From Moringa oleifera (Eukaryota; Streptophyta; Magnoliopsida; Brassicales; Moringaceae), in NCBI GenBank assembly GCA_021397835.1, contig JAJFZO010000863.1:3100001-3164000 (forward strand): a DNA stretch of 64,000 bases. Direction: 5' to 3'. Positions 38,386 through 51,007 of the stretch are shown here, piece after piece (within the stretch, counting starts at the first letter, position 1; each line of letters begins with the position of its first letter). Under the pieces are notes generated by a model. It ran no database searches. It saw nothing but the letters and a program-made list of their open reading frames with translations, and was not told the origin of the DNA. The position numbers were made by a program, and so were the translations under genes.

Positions 38386-41300
38386 TGGGACTGCAACTGC
38401 AGATGAGTTGGCAGCCGAGTCTACTGAGTCAGAAGCGGAAGAATGGTCCCCCTCTAGGGTTAAGGAACCTCGGCAACTCTTGCTACCTCAACAGCGTCCT
38501 CCAGTGTCTCACTTACACCCCTCCCCTCGCCAATTTCTGCCTCAATTTCCAACACTCCTCTTTCTGTAAGCTTTCCACATCACCACCACCATCTCTCTCT
38601 CTCTCCCCCCCTTCCACGTATGTGCATATATAAGTGGCTTCAGTTTATCTCTGTTGATTTCATTGTTTCTTGCTTCATATTTCGTGCTGGTTGTACATTT
38701 CATATGTCCTGTTTGATCATTTGTCATGCAATTGCTCTTTCCTGTCAGTGTACATTTCTGTTGCAAGACTATTACTCTTAGTCGCACTCTTTCCTTTTGT
38801 CTACAGCTTTTATTTGCAGTGCTTCTAATTTAGTTTGACTTCTATGTTAGTTTGTCATTTCCTGTCATGTCCTTAATCAGCTTTTTTTTTTTTTTGGAAG
38901 AACATCATTTTTTTTCCTTGTTTCTGTATATTTTTGGTGACTTACTGATTATTTCCACCGAATAAACCTAAAAAATGAAAGAAATATTGCTTCCTCACTC
39001 CTCCTTTTTTGGGGCCAAGAGTAAGGGGATGCTAGTGGCCATTGTGGTTTTCTTAAATCTTTGTCTCTGTTTCTTATTTTGCTTTTATTTGAAATGTTTG
39101 GCAGGTGATTCCACTGCCAATGCTGAGCGGAAACAAGACTGTCCTTTTTGTATACTTGAGAAACGGATAGTAAGATCTCTAAGCTTAGATCTCACTCTCG
39201 ATGCTCCAGCCAAGATCCTGAGCTGCCTCAGGATATTTGCAGAGCACTTCAAGTGTGGGCGCCAAGAGGATGCCCACGAGTTCTTGCGATATGTCATTGA
39301 TGCTTGCCATAACACTTGTCTCCGTCTCAAGAAACTGCGTCGCAAGGGCAGTGAGCCTTTTAATGGCAACACTGTCGTTAAGGAGATTTTTGGTGGTGCT
39401 TTGCAGAGTCAGGTGAAATGTCTGTCTTGTGGTGCTGAGTCGAATAAGGTCGATGAGATTATGGATATCAGTCTTGACATTTTGCATAGCAGTTCGCTGA
39501 AAGACTCAATGCAAAAGTTCTTTCAACCTGAGATTTTAGATGGCAACAATAAATATAGATGTGAGAAGTAAGTGATGATTCAAAATTGGTACTTTTCTTT
39601 CTTTCTTCATTAATCCCTATAATATGTTTGAGTGAGAAACTTATGCTTGTTTAGTTGTAAGAAATTGGTGGCAGCAAGGAAACAAATGTCCATACTTCAA
39701 GCACCTAATATCTTTGTAATCCAACTGAAGGTGGGTTATTTATTTTTCTATTTTTCTTGTTTCTAATCTTTCATTGCTTATTGTCAAGATTGTAGTTGCC
39801 TTAAGTCAGTGTTGTTATTCCTCTTGAGTAAAGAACTTCTTGTTTGATTTGATTGTCAGAGGTTTGAAGGCATTTTTGGTGGGAAGGTCGATAAAGCTAT
39901 TGCATTTGAAGAAATTTTGGTTCTTTCAGGCTTCATGTGCAAAGCAAGCCAGGTGCATCAAGTTGTTAATATATATATGATAAAGTTAGTCATATTTTTG
40001 GTTTTTTATATTGAGTTATGCACAGAAGTACTTGCACAAATGGAACTGCAATACGGAAGCTACTGAAACCATACCAAACTTTATTGATTTACAACTACAC
40101 ATGCTTAATTTATCGTTGAATGAAGAAAGTTGTTTTTACTTGATCCTATTGTACTTGTGTTGCTTATTCTTCCCTAGGCTGAATGGCCTATATTTGACAC
40201 CACACTTAATGTTTCCATCAGTGAGATTCAAACTATTGAACATGAGATCTTTTTTCATAAACATGTAACTCCCTGTAAGGTACAAAGTTATCATGTATAG
40301 GTTTATATATAATGTAGCGGAAGTATTCATGTAGTCTGAAATTTAAAAATAATCAAGATCATGCCCAGTCTCCAAGGACAATACTTTTTCATCTTGATTA
40401 AAAAACTAAATATTTATATCATTTACACACGTCAAGATGCACAATTTACAAGTATAGTTAGAAGTTAGTGGTTAGGATCAAGCACAATACATTAACTTAG
40501 CAAGATCATCCTCTTACTTGCTTTGACTGTTGAATATTTCAACTGCTTTTTATAACTGGAACTTTCATCCATCTCTTTCACTGAAAACTCCTCAAAAGGC
40601 AACCCCCCCCCCCCCCCCCCAAAAAAAAAAAAAAAAAAAAAAAAGCAATGCAAGCTGTTTTCCTTGGTCTATAACCTCTTCTCTGCCAATGGTTTGAGCT
40701 AGTAGGGGAGTATAAAAAGGGCCTAGAGGAGGTGGGATTTGGGGAAAGAGGGTATTAAGAACTTGTCTAGTGCAAAAGGATGTATCGCTGGTAGCTTCCT
40801 CAGCATCTTAGTGCACACTTCTTGAGATGATTTTATCCTTGCCACCTTAGCCTAGGAGCACCTTGGACCATGGCGTACTGAATGTCTCTCACGAATACTG
40901 ACTAGCCAGGAGAAGCCAATGAACCACCAGTTTGGTTTTATTACTCTTTGTTTGACACAGGTAAGTAGTGATTTACGGAGGTCATAAGATGCAGGAAATG
41001 GTTGTTACGTGTGGTTTCGTTGTCTTACATAAACTACGCAAGACCCATAGAAGTTTCTACGTTTAACTTTTGTTACGTGGTCCAATCTTTGTTAAATTTG
41101 TGTCAAAGAGGACCATATTTTAAGGTTAGTTTGATTTGAATCTTGATGTTCCCAAAAGATTAGGTTACTGCTAGCCACAGTCCTCTCCCTGCCTCTCTGC
41201 TCAGTCTTTTCTTTTTGTTCGTAGGCATTGCATCAGTGTTGTGAGCATCAATTGTTAGGGAGTTATGGAGGTGCTTCGGGCTTAGGGCTAACAAGGAGGT

Positions 41301-44300
41301 GAAGAAAGCGATATCAATGAACTTACATGCGTTGTTTTTTTAATTATTTGGATTGAGAATCACAATGGTGCTTTTGAGGGCATGGGAATATCTTTCTTAT
41401 AGTCAAAGACAAATGGTTATAACCATTGTACATTGGTTCTCTGGGAATTCTTTTTGTAAATGTGGAGGAAGTCATAGAATTTGTAGAGTTCCCATTGTGT
41501 AATTGATTGTTGCAATAGGCTTGCTACCTCTTGGTGCTTTTGTCAATAAAATTTGTTTCTTGTAAAAAAAAAAGAAAAAGAAAAAAATTAAGTTGTTCTT
41601 CCAAATATGTCCTTTTCAATGTGTACATCTATATTCAAATTTGAAAGCATTGGCTGGCAGATGTCAATGTTCAGTTAGGCATTCAAATTTGTTTCTTTGT
41701 TGCTCTATTAACCTCTGGTAATTTTATTAAAATCTTTTGGAAATGCAGGATCCACAGCCAGAATATAACCTTTTTGGTACTATTGTGCATTCAGGATTCT
41801 CACCTGAATCTGGACATTATTATGCATATATAAAGGTTTCTCTTCACATCTTGCCTTTTATTTTCTGTATACAATATTGGTGAAGCAGCTATTTTAGTTC
41901 GCTGATATTGGTGCTCGGTGTATACAGGACGCTATGGGCCGATGGTATTGCTGCAATGATTCATGTGTTTCAGTTTCAACACCGCAGGAGGTATTGTCAG
42001 AGAAGGTTTATATTTTGTTCTTCTCTCGTACTAACCAACGAGCAATTCGTGCTGGTACTGGTTTTGCTTCCAATGGAGTTAAACCTCGTGATTTTAGTGG
42101 CAGTGAGATATCGAAATCCCGGAAAGCCCCAGGTAGACTGAAAGAAGTTAACTCAAAACCACACGTTGAACAATCATTTCAAAATGATGTCTCAGCTAGT
42201 TCTAAGGTTGAAAGAGTACCATCTAGCCCGCAGATAAAATTTAGTATTTATGGAAACAATGGTTCCAAAAGAGTTCTTCCAACTGGTAACAGAAAACTTG
42301 CTGCTCAGAAGAGTCAAAACAAACCTGCAGATGGGTTTGTTAAAGACTCAAATCATATGGAGAAATCTGAGAAAGATGTGTCATCATCAGTAAGCAAGAA
42401 TGGTTCTACCAGAAATAAGAAAGATGATGCTGTCAATGGCAGCAAGAAACAAGTGTTTGCGGTAGCTAATGAGAATGGTGGTACTCAGAGTGTTGGTAAC
42501 AATGCAGCAAAGTCAGATCACTATGAAGGTAATGGTACAATTGCTGCGACAAGACGAGGGCCTCATCACCAAGAATTGGAGAATGGTAGTGCCAATTCCC
42601 AATCTACCATCGCTGGTTCAAAGAGAAAACTGCAGGAGGATTCTTGCATTTTGCTTGGACGGGATAGTGAATCTCGGGAGAAAGTGGACGAATTGAAAGA
42701 GATGTATGCTACATTCTACCACAGTTGCTCTAAAATAATTTGCTGATAGAACAATGTTGTTGTTAATTAGAATCTAGTCAAGTTTATAAAAATAAATAAA
42801 AAAATCCTGGTCAAGAACTATACCTTTGTTTTCCGAGCTATTCATAGATTTCAAATGTCGTGATTCTTTAGCTCTCTGTGTGATATCCTGTCAGTCCTCA
42901 TTTTCTAAATCAGCTCTTTTGAGTTGAACTGTGATTGATGGCTTTGAAGCATGCCATATGGTTTTTGACTGTGCACTAACTTCAGATGTTCTAGTAATTC
43001 TTCCTGCAATTCAAGTATCTGATAGGTTAAAATTGCTTGTGGCCCGAACAACATCTTTGTTCATTTGATTTATCATTTTCCCAATCAGTTATTTAGACCT
43101 TTTGGACATGACCTTCATGACATTCTTGGGTTGCAACCTCTTGGTGCTTTTGTTATTATCATTCTTATTGTCTTATGTGTATTTGTTCTATGGAGATCTA
43201 TGTAGCATTCGTAATGTTGAGGGTACCCTTCTACCCAACTGGCAAAAATAAAAGAAGACAGAAATAGGAGAAGTTGTCATTCTTCTGGGACATCTGCCTC
43301 TGATGATACCTCGACTTATGAATTGTTGCATGTGGCAGTAGACCCTTTACTGTGCATCATGTAGAATTTTTGTTTTTTATTTTTTTTAAAGTGTATGTAG
43401 ATGTTTCAGCAATGCATGGTAGCCATGTTTATTGACTTAAAAGAGCCTCCTTGTTTGGCATAGAATTTGCACTTTCTTTCACTTCAATTGGCATGTCAAT
43501 TTGTTGACTTTTTTTTTTTTCCCTTCCTGTCCTTTCTCCCATCTCCTCTCCTTCCTTACCTCGTATATATCAGCCTCAAGAGAGAAGCTTCTTCAGTTTT
43601 GCGATCATGTGGCTGGTCAGATAAAGTTCAGAGTTTCATGCAATCAAGAAAGAGGTTATGTGTACAAAATGCAGGAAACACTTTGAAGGATAGCGACTTG
43701 AAGTAAGTTTTTTAATCTTTACATAGAATGTATGCACAGGATTTTGTGACACCCACGCAGAATTAATAAGATTTTTACAAGTTATATATTCCTTGGATTA
43801 TAAATCTTTTGATCTTGCATGCAGTTTTGATGTTTAGTGACATTCTTTACTCTTATTTGTAGTGTGTCTTATTGGTCAAATACCATCATCCTTATAAGCA
43901 TAACCATTTATGTGTTATGTGTCAATGAAGTAATTTATTTGTTTGTGTCACCTTAACATGTATTACTCGTTAGATATAGTGGGAACAATATATATATTTG
44001 TTATTTACATAGCAACAAGGAGGTGCAACCGTTTACAAGTATAATTAGTTTTTAAAGATCAGGAATTCTATGAAATTTAAGAAGTCCTCATTTACAAAAG
44101 AAGTGCCCAATCCCCTGATCTTTAGTGTGTATACCCAGTAATCTCTAATGATTAGCTGTTGGTGTCTGAACTCCATCAAAAGCCCTTCTATTCCTTTCAC
44201 GTAATGTTTCAACTTAGATATTTCATATCCTCTTCATCAAGGAAACATGCATTCCAAAAAAATTCAACAATCTTATCAGAGAAAGGAAAAGATTCGAACT

Positions 44301-44827
44301 CTTAACCCCTAACTATGAATTCTTTTCTTGTAACTTCTATATTAAAAATAATTTGATTCCAAAATAGATACTTTGATCAGTAGCCAGTAAGTGCTGCAAT
44401 CCAAGCATTTCTGGGAGATCAGGCCTTGTATTGATTTCTGGTGAATTATGATAAATCTCTATGCTTCTTCAGTTACTGTATATTAGCTAATCTGTGAATA
44501 ATACTATTTCTTTACCACCTTGTGCATGGAAAAGTACAACCATTAGGGGCTTGCGATATGTGTATCCTTGCCTTAAAGTTCATTGAAACAAGTATCACCT
44601 TCAAGCTGCTATTGTATCCAACTTATACTAGGATATATTGCACATTTTCTGGGAAAATCATGTGCAAATTCTATATCATTTCTTTTCTGTTTCTGTACTG
44701 CAGGCAGATGTTGATTGCAGATGCAAGATCAACTTTCACTTCACAAATTCCTGAGTCACTAAAGGCTGACCTTATAAAACGGCTTCAGTCATTTAGCCAA
44801 GAAAAACGAGATTTTTCCGGTTCTTGA
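38385..44827 (+). CDS. UBP25: Ubiquitin-specific protease, UBP25 type (USP/C19 family)
   Basis: This is a deubiquitinating cysteine protease. Eight exons join in frame: 38385-38565, 39105-39567, 39655-39730, 39860-39952, 41749-41835, 41928-42703, 43574-43702 and 44704-44827. They encode 642 aa, a little shorter than Arabidopsis UBP25 (At3g14400) as I recall it. The Cys box [18 protein letters not shown] places the nucleophile at C33. Zinc-type CxxC pairs occur at VKCLSCG and YRCEKNCKK. The His box is SGHYYAYIK with H294, followed by [10 protein letters not shown] (N310/D311). After the catalytic domain there is a long Ser/Asn/Lys-rich region, then a conserved tail with [16 protein letters not shown] and [17 protein letters not shown]. 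The start at 38385 is chosen over M at 38403 because it is the first in-frame ATG; the upstream frame has none. Intron 4 (1.8 kb) contains a LINE-like tail. Confidence 0.95.
40603..40644. repeat. Poly(C)18-poly(A)24 tract
   Basis: Eighteen C bases are followed directly by twenty-four A bases in intron 4 of UBP25. The exact lengths may be affected by sequencing error in homopolymers. Confidence 0.85.
41470..41590 (+). mobile_element. Probable 3' end of a 5'-truncated LINE (L1-type) relic
   Basis: The string CTACCTCTTGGTGCTTTTGT followed by CAATAAAATTTGTTTCTTGT and an A-rich tail (41563-41588) closely resembles the usual 3' ends of plant L1 elements. It has an internal AATAAA. The 5' limit cannot be seen; it may reach back toward 40.65 kb. 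No reverse-transcriptase frame is present. Confidence 0.5.
43128..43165 (+). mobile_element. Fragment similar to the LINE tail at 41.5 kb
   Basis: GGGTTGCAACCTCTTGGTGC followed by TTTTGTTATTATC repeats the core of the candidate LINE 3' end at 41518-41540 in the same orientation, but without an A-tail. It lies in intron 6 of UBP25. Confidence 0.3.
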
Positions 44828-47800
44828 TCAACTTAACTGGTATATATATGAATAATATCTTAAGTACTGCAGTCCTGATGATTTAGAATGTGGTTAAAAG
44901 CATGATAATTTCAACTGTTATATTCATGTTCTCTGCAGTCTCCTGACAATTGATGCTTTGCGGACCTTGGTGTATAATCTGTATCAGTAATTGATGTTGT
45001 AGTGAGGAGGATATCTTTCATGAGACAGTAACTGGGGAAATATGTCATGTGCTGTCTCTCTGAGTGTAAGCAAGTGCTGGCAAGGACAGGATATTTTATA
45101 CATATACTACTTTGCTTATGGCAACACTGTTATACTTGTAGCTGCTGTATTGGTGATTGCTGAGATGACGGGGTTTGAGTTCAACCATCGCCAAAATTTT
45201 TTTTTCCAACTGTGAGGAGTTTTGGCAGAGAGCAAGTCAGGAATCTTATTCATTTTGTACAATATCCCTTTTTGCAGTATTGTTAGCATACAAATCTTCA
45301 TTTTATGGATGCATTACATTTTTTCCATCAAAATGTGGAAAGATAGTATTTTGTGGATAGATAATATAATTGATCAACCCATCTAATATGACAGTTTTTT
45401 TTTTTTCAATGATATCACTGTTTCCTTCTTCGCCTTTCTTTGTTTAATTCTGTTTGCTTACCTCTATGGGTGAGTTGGTGAGGCTAGCTTGGTGGAAAAC
45501 ATGTGGACGTGCCAGTGCTATTTGCCTTGTGGGTGCATGGTTGTGATTTACACATGCCTACCCTTTTATCCTTTTGTGTAATTTTAATTTGCATGACTAT
45601 GTTCATTATCTCTAGGTATCATTACAGGAAACAAGGCATGTGAATCAGTTGCCTGAAGGCGAAACAAATTGGATGTGCAGTATGCTGTTGAAGATGGTGG
45701 AGAGTAGTTTAAGTTCATGGGAGAAACTGACATTGGTGGTGGGTGGGAGAATGGTAAACAATTAATTTTTTTGTATCATTTTACTTGCTGGGAGAAAGAG
45801 AAGAAGCCTTTTTTATTTGCAGTTGCCAAAGAAATATTTTGTCCTTTACACATGGAGTACTATTATTTTCTTTTGCATGGCATCACACCTTGTGATTTGG
45901 TTTGGATACATTTGCTTTTAGCTTTACATGTCTAGTAAGCTATTTAGTTTGAAACTGCAAGTATGGCAATGTTAGAGGACCTTGCCTGAGCTGAAGCAGC
46001 TTGTTGTATTTGTTGCTGCTAATTGTGTGGCAAATATAGTGAAACGAAGAAGAAAACAAAACTAATTCTGCGAAAAGCAACTTGCATCATGTATAGAAGA
46101 TGACTGCTTTCAATCAAACCATCACCGGTACATATTTACATGTGCATGTATATGACATGTTTGGTGAAGCATGGAGTGAATCATTATTCATTCCTTGAAT
46201 TGCTTGGATTTTGCTCTGTAACAAGCTTACATCTAATGCTTACATGTATAGAATGCCCTCTAAATCTGTCTGCAGCAAAGATGGATCCATTGGGAATGTT
46301 TGACAAATTAGGAAATTGCAGAAAATGGCGTCTCATCTTCTTTCTTCTTCAAAATAATGAGTCACTAGTTAATTGTACCTTTATTACTCAGAAATGTTTC
46401 TTTTTGGATTGTTTAATTTATAGTTCTCTTTTGGCTCTTTCAAATCTCAGTATTGTGGTGAGTTGTAATTAGGTTTTTCTGTATTTTTTTTTCATATTTG
46501 AGGGTTTCTTTTGTTGCCAAACTAGGTTTATTTTGGTCAAATCTGTGTTTTATAAACTCAAATAGAATCGGCCAGATTCAAGAAGACAGTAAATATGTTA
46601 AACTATTTGTAAATTTTGTGGAATGGAATATCTTCTCTACTGATTTTGGTAATATGATGGAAAAATTACATTTAGATAAATTTATAATTATTTTTGCTTC
46701 CAAATAGCAATGGAGCTTTGTATGGGGAAATCACAAAGCAGGGCCCGATATTTGGATCAAAACTCAAATCAAAACCCACAAGCTCAAGCAATAGCAACCT
46801 GATGTATATTTTCCAAAAACAAACCTATTTGCACTTGGCAGAAGACCAGAAAAATCAAAAAAATCATTTCATGAACCAATAAGCACAATCACTGAAAATT
46901 ATGACTTGTTAAAAGATTACTTTGTGTTTTCGTATGTTTATCTTTGATGGATGATGATCAATTTGCAAACTTTGTTAAAAGATAAAAGAGTGATTCTGAG
47001 TTCTTTGAGCAAAGAAAACAAAGTAGTAGTGAAACAGAGGACAACTGAGATGTTGAGATTCGACATTCTGAAGTTTTTCTCAATGACCATTGTTATAATT
47101 ATCCTTCTTTTTTCCTTAAGAACATCTTAATTTGTAAATTCTGAAAAACAAAATAGAAACTTAAATCAGTGATTTTGATTATTTTCACACATATCTTGGT
47201 AGGAAAGTTAAAAATTCCCCTTAAAAAGATGGCTCATTATAAGAGGCGTGCCATGAAAATTTCAACAAAATCCCTCGAACGTACACACCCAAATTAAAGG
47301 CATGAGACATTAACTCCCAGGTTTTCTCTTTTAAGTTTTTATTTATATTTTTATGATATTCTGCTTCTGGATTTCTGTCCAAGCCTTGCACAGAGAGGAG
47401 AATAAACTCTGGCTTATTTGAGCAGCAAGATCCCCATGCTTCCTTGCCCGCAGGCAAGTACCTGCAGCTTTGATCCGTCAGAGAGACCCATGTCCATATG
47501 TGAATCACTCATCACAGCCCAACACCTTGATGAGGTGTAAAATCATACATCTCCTAATGAGGGAGTTATGAGTCAGGCTCCGTCTGGCTGACTAAATAGC
47601 GGCACTTGTTTTACAGGCAAAACTTGACAAAAGTTCCTGGCATGGACCGAGAGGAGCGGAGAATGCCCATGGAAAGTGTGGCCAGGTTTTAACCTGCTCA
47701 ACCCAAAGTCTGTGACTTCACCTGCAACTCAAAACCCCAAGTACCTTCCGCTGCCAATACACGGAGAAGAATAGTTGCAGAAAAAAAATCCAAACACTGG

Positions 47801-48349
47801 CATGTTTTTGGTGAATAAATAGGATAAGTTGAAGATAGCAATCTGGGAATTCATATCCCTGGTGCAGGAGTAAGTGAGGACCTTGTAGATGCTTTGTATA
47901 CATGAAAATTAGGGTTAGCTGTGAACCCACCTTCCCCTGCAGTGGATTGTTGGTAAGTTTCTGCATGGGATGATTGAACGAAATCCAGAATGACAATGTT
48001 GATGCCGATGCTGTGCAAATTCATCTCTTATCTTCAGGTGAGATCTATAGATAAATGCCTTGGCTGTGATGGTTGAAAGGAAAAAAGCATGGGTTTTTAT
48101 TCATAGTTCTCATGACTAGACACCTGCCGATTACACACTACAAAAATTGGTTTAAACTTTCAAAAGAAAAACAAAGAGAGAATAGTCAATAAACTCAAGA
48201 AAAGCCAAAACAAGAATGCTTGGCAAAATTGTTCTTTCTCCCACCCTCTTCTACTTATTCACTTGAACTGCAAAACCACGAGTGTCAGATATCATGGTGC
48301 TCTTTATTATCTAGGCAAATGAAGCGTTGCAATTGTTTTGCTCTGAGCA
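44828..48349. other. 3' flank of UBP25 and intergenic region
   Basis: 44.83-45.1 kb is the likely 3' UTR. The rest is ordinary mixed-composition intergenic sequence, with several short ORFs (up to 110 codons) that lack recognisable motifs, splice partners or codon pattern. I see no RNA gene or mobile-element end that I can support. Confidence 0.45.
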
Positions 48350-48565
48350 TTAGTGGTTGTTCAACAGGATTGATCTCTCTATCTTTCTTGAGAGGTGCAG
48401 TGTCGATGATCCAGAAAATGAAGACAATATCTTCTCGTTAGCTCCAAAATCTTTTTCTTCTTCGACTATTGTAGCCAACATTTTCTTCAGTGGTCGTTTA
48501 GCCACTGAAATAAACTTTGGTGGAGCTACTTCTGTTATGATCCTTGCAGCCTGTACCTTAGCCAT
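48350..48565 (-). CDS. Small conserved protein, 71 aa (TEVAP / LATIVEEE family)
   Basis: A minus-strand frame from ATG 48565 (MAKVQAARIITEVAPPKF) to TAA 48350 encodes a basic, soluble-looking protein. The core TEVAP...RPL...LATIVEEE is shared in order with the 38-aa product at 374-490. The extra C-terminal half (EKILSSFSGSSTLHLSRKIE) has no counterpart there. The reading frame is open upstream to about 48643, but that part has no ATG. Homology with the other locus begins at the methionine, so the start is placed there. A 12-codon upstream ORF and a TATA box precede it. It sits between UBP25 and a retroelement relic with no close neighbour. The family looks conserved in plants; I do not know a function. 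Confidence 0.7.
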   Translation of the reverse strand: MAKVQAARIITEVAPPKFISVAKRPLKKMLATIVEEEKDFGANEKILSSFSGSSTLHLSRKIERSILLNNH

Positions 48566-48573
48566 TTTGTTTA

Positions 48574-48609
48574 TCACCACAAGCACTGAAGATAGAGGCA
48601 GTATATCAT
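48574..48609 (-). promoter_or_regulatory. 12-codon upstream ORF in the leader of the 71-aa gene
   Basis: The first ATG after the TATA box (48609) opens MIYCLYLQCLW and stops at TGA 48574-48576, 8 bases before the main ATG at 48565. The sister locus at 374 has no ATG in its leader. A pyrimidine-rich stretch ending in TTCTAG or TTTGCAG (about 48636-48646) could be a splice acceptor upstream of it. Confidence 0.45.
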
Positions 48610-48728
48610 AAGCAGAAGGAACTAAACGATAAGCCTGCAAAGCCTAGAATGAAAGTTTCGAAAAGATTTTCACGTAGAAGAGGACGGAGAGAGTGAAATA
48701 TGGTTACTAGAATGAGCAGTCTGCTTTG

Positions 48729-48744
48729 AATTTATAAGGTTGAA
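48729..48744 (-). promoter_or_regulatory. TATA-box block of the 71-aa gene
   Basis: The minus-strand string TTCAACCTTATAAATT is identical to the block at 250-265 (+), about 165 bases before the ATG. The sequence further upstream does not look similar between the two loci. Confidence 0.6.
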
Positions 48745-51000
48745 GACGCATCAGGGACACTTAAATAAGACCAGAAGGGCTGCAGCTTTCATGTGGTCGG
48801 CCAGCATGTGGGCTCACAAGACGAACAACTATCATGCCCTGAAGCATACGCTTTTCATCAAGTCTCTTTTTGAGGCAACAACATGACAAGGCAATTGATA
48901 CTCTCTTATACTCTCATCTTTACGACCTAAATCTCTTAAACAGTCAGAAGGGTCTCGTTTTAAGAGTTCTAAAGTGTTAACTAATCAGAAAAATCTAGCA
49001 AAAATCATTTTATCAGTTCAAGTAATTCATCAGATACACATATGCTTGGATTCTTCAAGTACATGCTGCATTCGGGCCAAGTATACTTGCCGTCTGCTAT
49101 CAACCAAAACCTTCTTCCATAACAAGCATTGGCAAATCGACAGACGTGTACCTGCTTGTCTTGACTGTCCTGTTCTAAAAAGTAGAAATGTGGAGAAAAG
49201 CTTACGCTTCTCACTCCTCAACCGTTCCCTGCGCTTGTATTTTCCCGAGGGGACCAGACGCTGATAGTGACTTACTACATGCAAAACCCAATTTTCCTTT
49301 CATTTCTTCACATGCATTGCAACAAAAGAATCCATGCTTCAGACAGGCTGCAACTGTTGGCATTGAACTTTTGCCACGTATGTCCTTGTTCTTATATCTC
49401 AACAGAGACTACAGCCAATTTAAATCAGCCTCACAAATGATATCTTCCCTTCAGATCTCAGAAGATCGGGTTTCAACTTTAAGTCCAGTTAGTGGACCCC
49501 TTTTTTCTTTTGAATTCAAGATTTGTGCTACAAGTTCCACCCAGATCTTTTCTTAGAGAGAGTTCCATAGTGGGTGTTTTTGAATCTCAATTCGTGCAAA
49601 GTAGGGTTAATTAGAAAATGAATTTCTTGGGAAAAGCATGACTGAAATTTAAATGTGAACAAGCTTGAGCTATGAAGGCGAGAAGTAAAAAAAATATTAA
49701 TCCTGTCGGTTCAACTTTTCTCTGGGACTTCCTCTCAGAAAAACTTTTTTCCGGCGCTTTGTATTAAGTTGGGAAGTCGCTGTAGTTTCATCCAGATGTC
49801 ATAATTTCAATGTCTCTTCTTTATGCGGCATTGAACAGTTAACTATGTAAAAAGCAGTTAGTCAATGTCCAAAGCCTACATATTCTCTACCTTTACAGCC
49901 GTCTTCATCTTACATGTTTAAGTGATTCCTACAGGCAAGAAAACAGACAGAGAAAGCTGTAGAAATCTGCATATATGAACATGAATACAATTTCAAGGAC
50001 ATTGTGTTGATTGTTGAATCGCCACCTGTGTTTGCGGCTAAAGTTTCCAGGCGTGACAGGGTTGATCAGTGAGCCTCAATTTTTTGTGGTCAAGAGAGAA
50101 AAGCTTGTGACGAGTTTGTCACATTGATACAGTGAGTTGTCATGGTACAAAAACCAAAGTTAAACATGAACAATCTTTCTTTCAGAAAGAGAATCAGAAG
50201 CAGAAACAGAAGAGGAAGAGAGAAGAAAGAAATGGGCAGTGATCAGTAATGGCATTTCCAAGGAGGGACCATAACAGTGTGGCTGAAAGTCCTACCTTGA
50301 TCAACACGTTGTTCAGGCAGGGGACCAGTGCCCTAGCTATGGTCACTTATAATTATCCATTAAAAAGTGTTTCTTGTAGCTTTGTTCTTGCCATTGCTTT
50401 TAAATGAATGGATTGGATCAAATCTCAACACTCAATCGCTTTTTTCTTCTCAATTAATTCGAGAAATAGTTTCTTCTTTCTTCTTCTTCCCATCTCTTTT
50501 AGTAGAGACGCTTAAAAATGGTGTCTGGGAAGGCAAAGAAAGCCCCTTTTCTTTTATCATTTACGTTAGTGTTGTGCTAAGAAAAGAACATTACGATAAC
50601 AGTCGTGGTAATCAATGGAGTTTCTATATGAATTATCAAGAAATTTAAAGCATGAAAACCCAAAAAGTCATTATAAGAAGAAGATGATGTGGAAGATTAA
50701 TACAAAGCAAACCTTGAAATATACGGGGTAGCTATTTGTTGAAACTCAACAAAAGTTCTCCGTTTGTTGGTGTTTTTGAATCCCACATTGCTCAAAATAT
50801 GTCTTATTAGACAGTGTATGTACGACTTTAATTTGTCTTACAATATAAAAATGATATGAAGTTATATTATATACAAAAATAATTAATAATAATTAAAAAA
50901 TATATCACATATTTAGAATTTATAAAAAAAAATTATCAATCTCATTGGACAAGGTCTTCTCGAAAAAAAGCTTATCCTCCAACCTTCCCACATCCTCAGC
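48745..51000. other. Intergenic region upstream of the 71-aa gene
   Basis: Mixed-composition sequence without a supportable gene. Near 50780 the string GAATCCCACATTGCTC followed by AATATGTCTTATTAGA and a TATAAAAA box (about 50850) resembles the LTR sequence of plant retroelements. No partner copy was found in the window. Confidence 0.35.
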
Positions 51001-51007
51001 ATCACCA

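Noticed and set aside
38354..38569. Second frame across UBP25 exon 1
   Set aside because: It reads through the Cys-box exon in the wrong frame. The frame with [18 protein letters not shown] is clearly the real one.
42733..42780. End of UBP25 at the stop after exon 6 read-through
   Set aside because: A GT donor at 42704 followed by exons 7 and 8 restores the conserved UBP25 tail, so the read-through stop is intronic.
44285..44315. tRNA-like string GATTCGAACTC in UBP25 intron 7
   Set aside because: It resembles a T-loop complement, but no acceptor, D-arm or anticodon stem can be built around it.
46140..46472. 110-codon plus-strand ORF
   Set aside because: Residue pattern is that of translated AT-rich non-coding DNA, without homology or splice context.
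47221..47508. 95-codon minus-strand ORF in the UBP25 to 71-aa gene interval
   Set aside because: No motif, paralogue in the window or promoter signals. Length alone is not convincing in this stretch.
47600..47700. Possible microRNA hairpin
   Set aside because: Short complementary words (CATGG/CCATGG, TTCCTGGC/GGCCAGG) do not extend into a continuous stem, and no known mature plant microRNA is recognisable.
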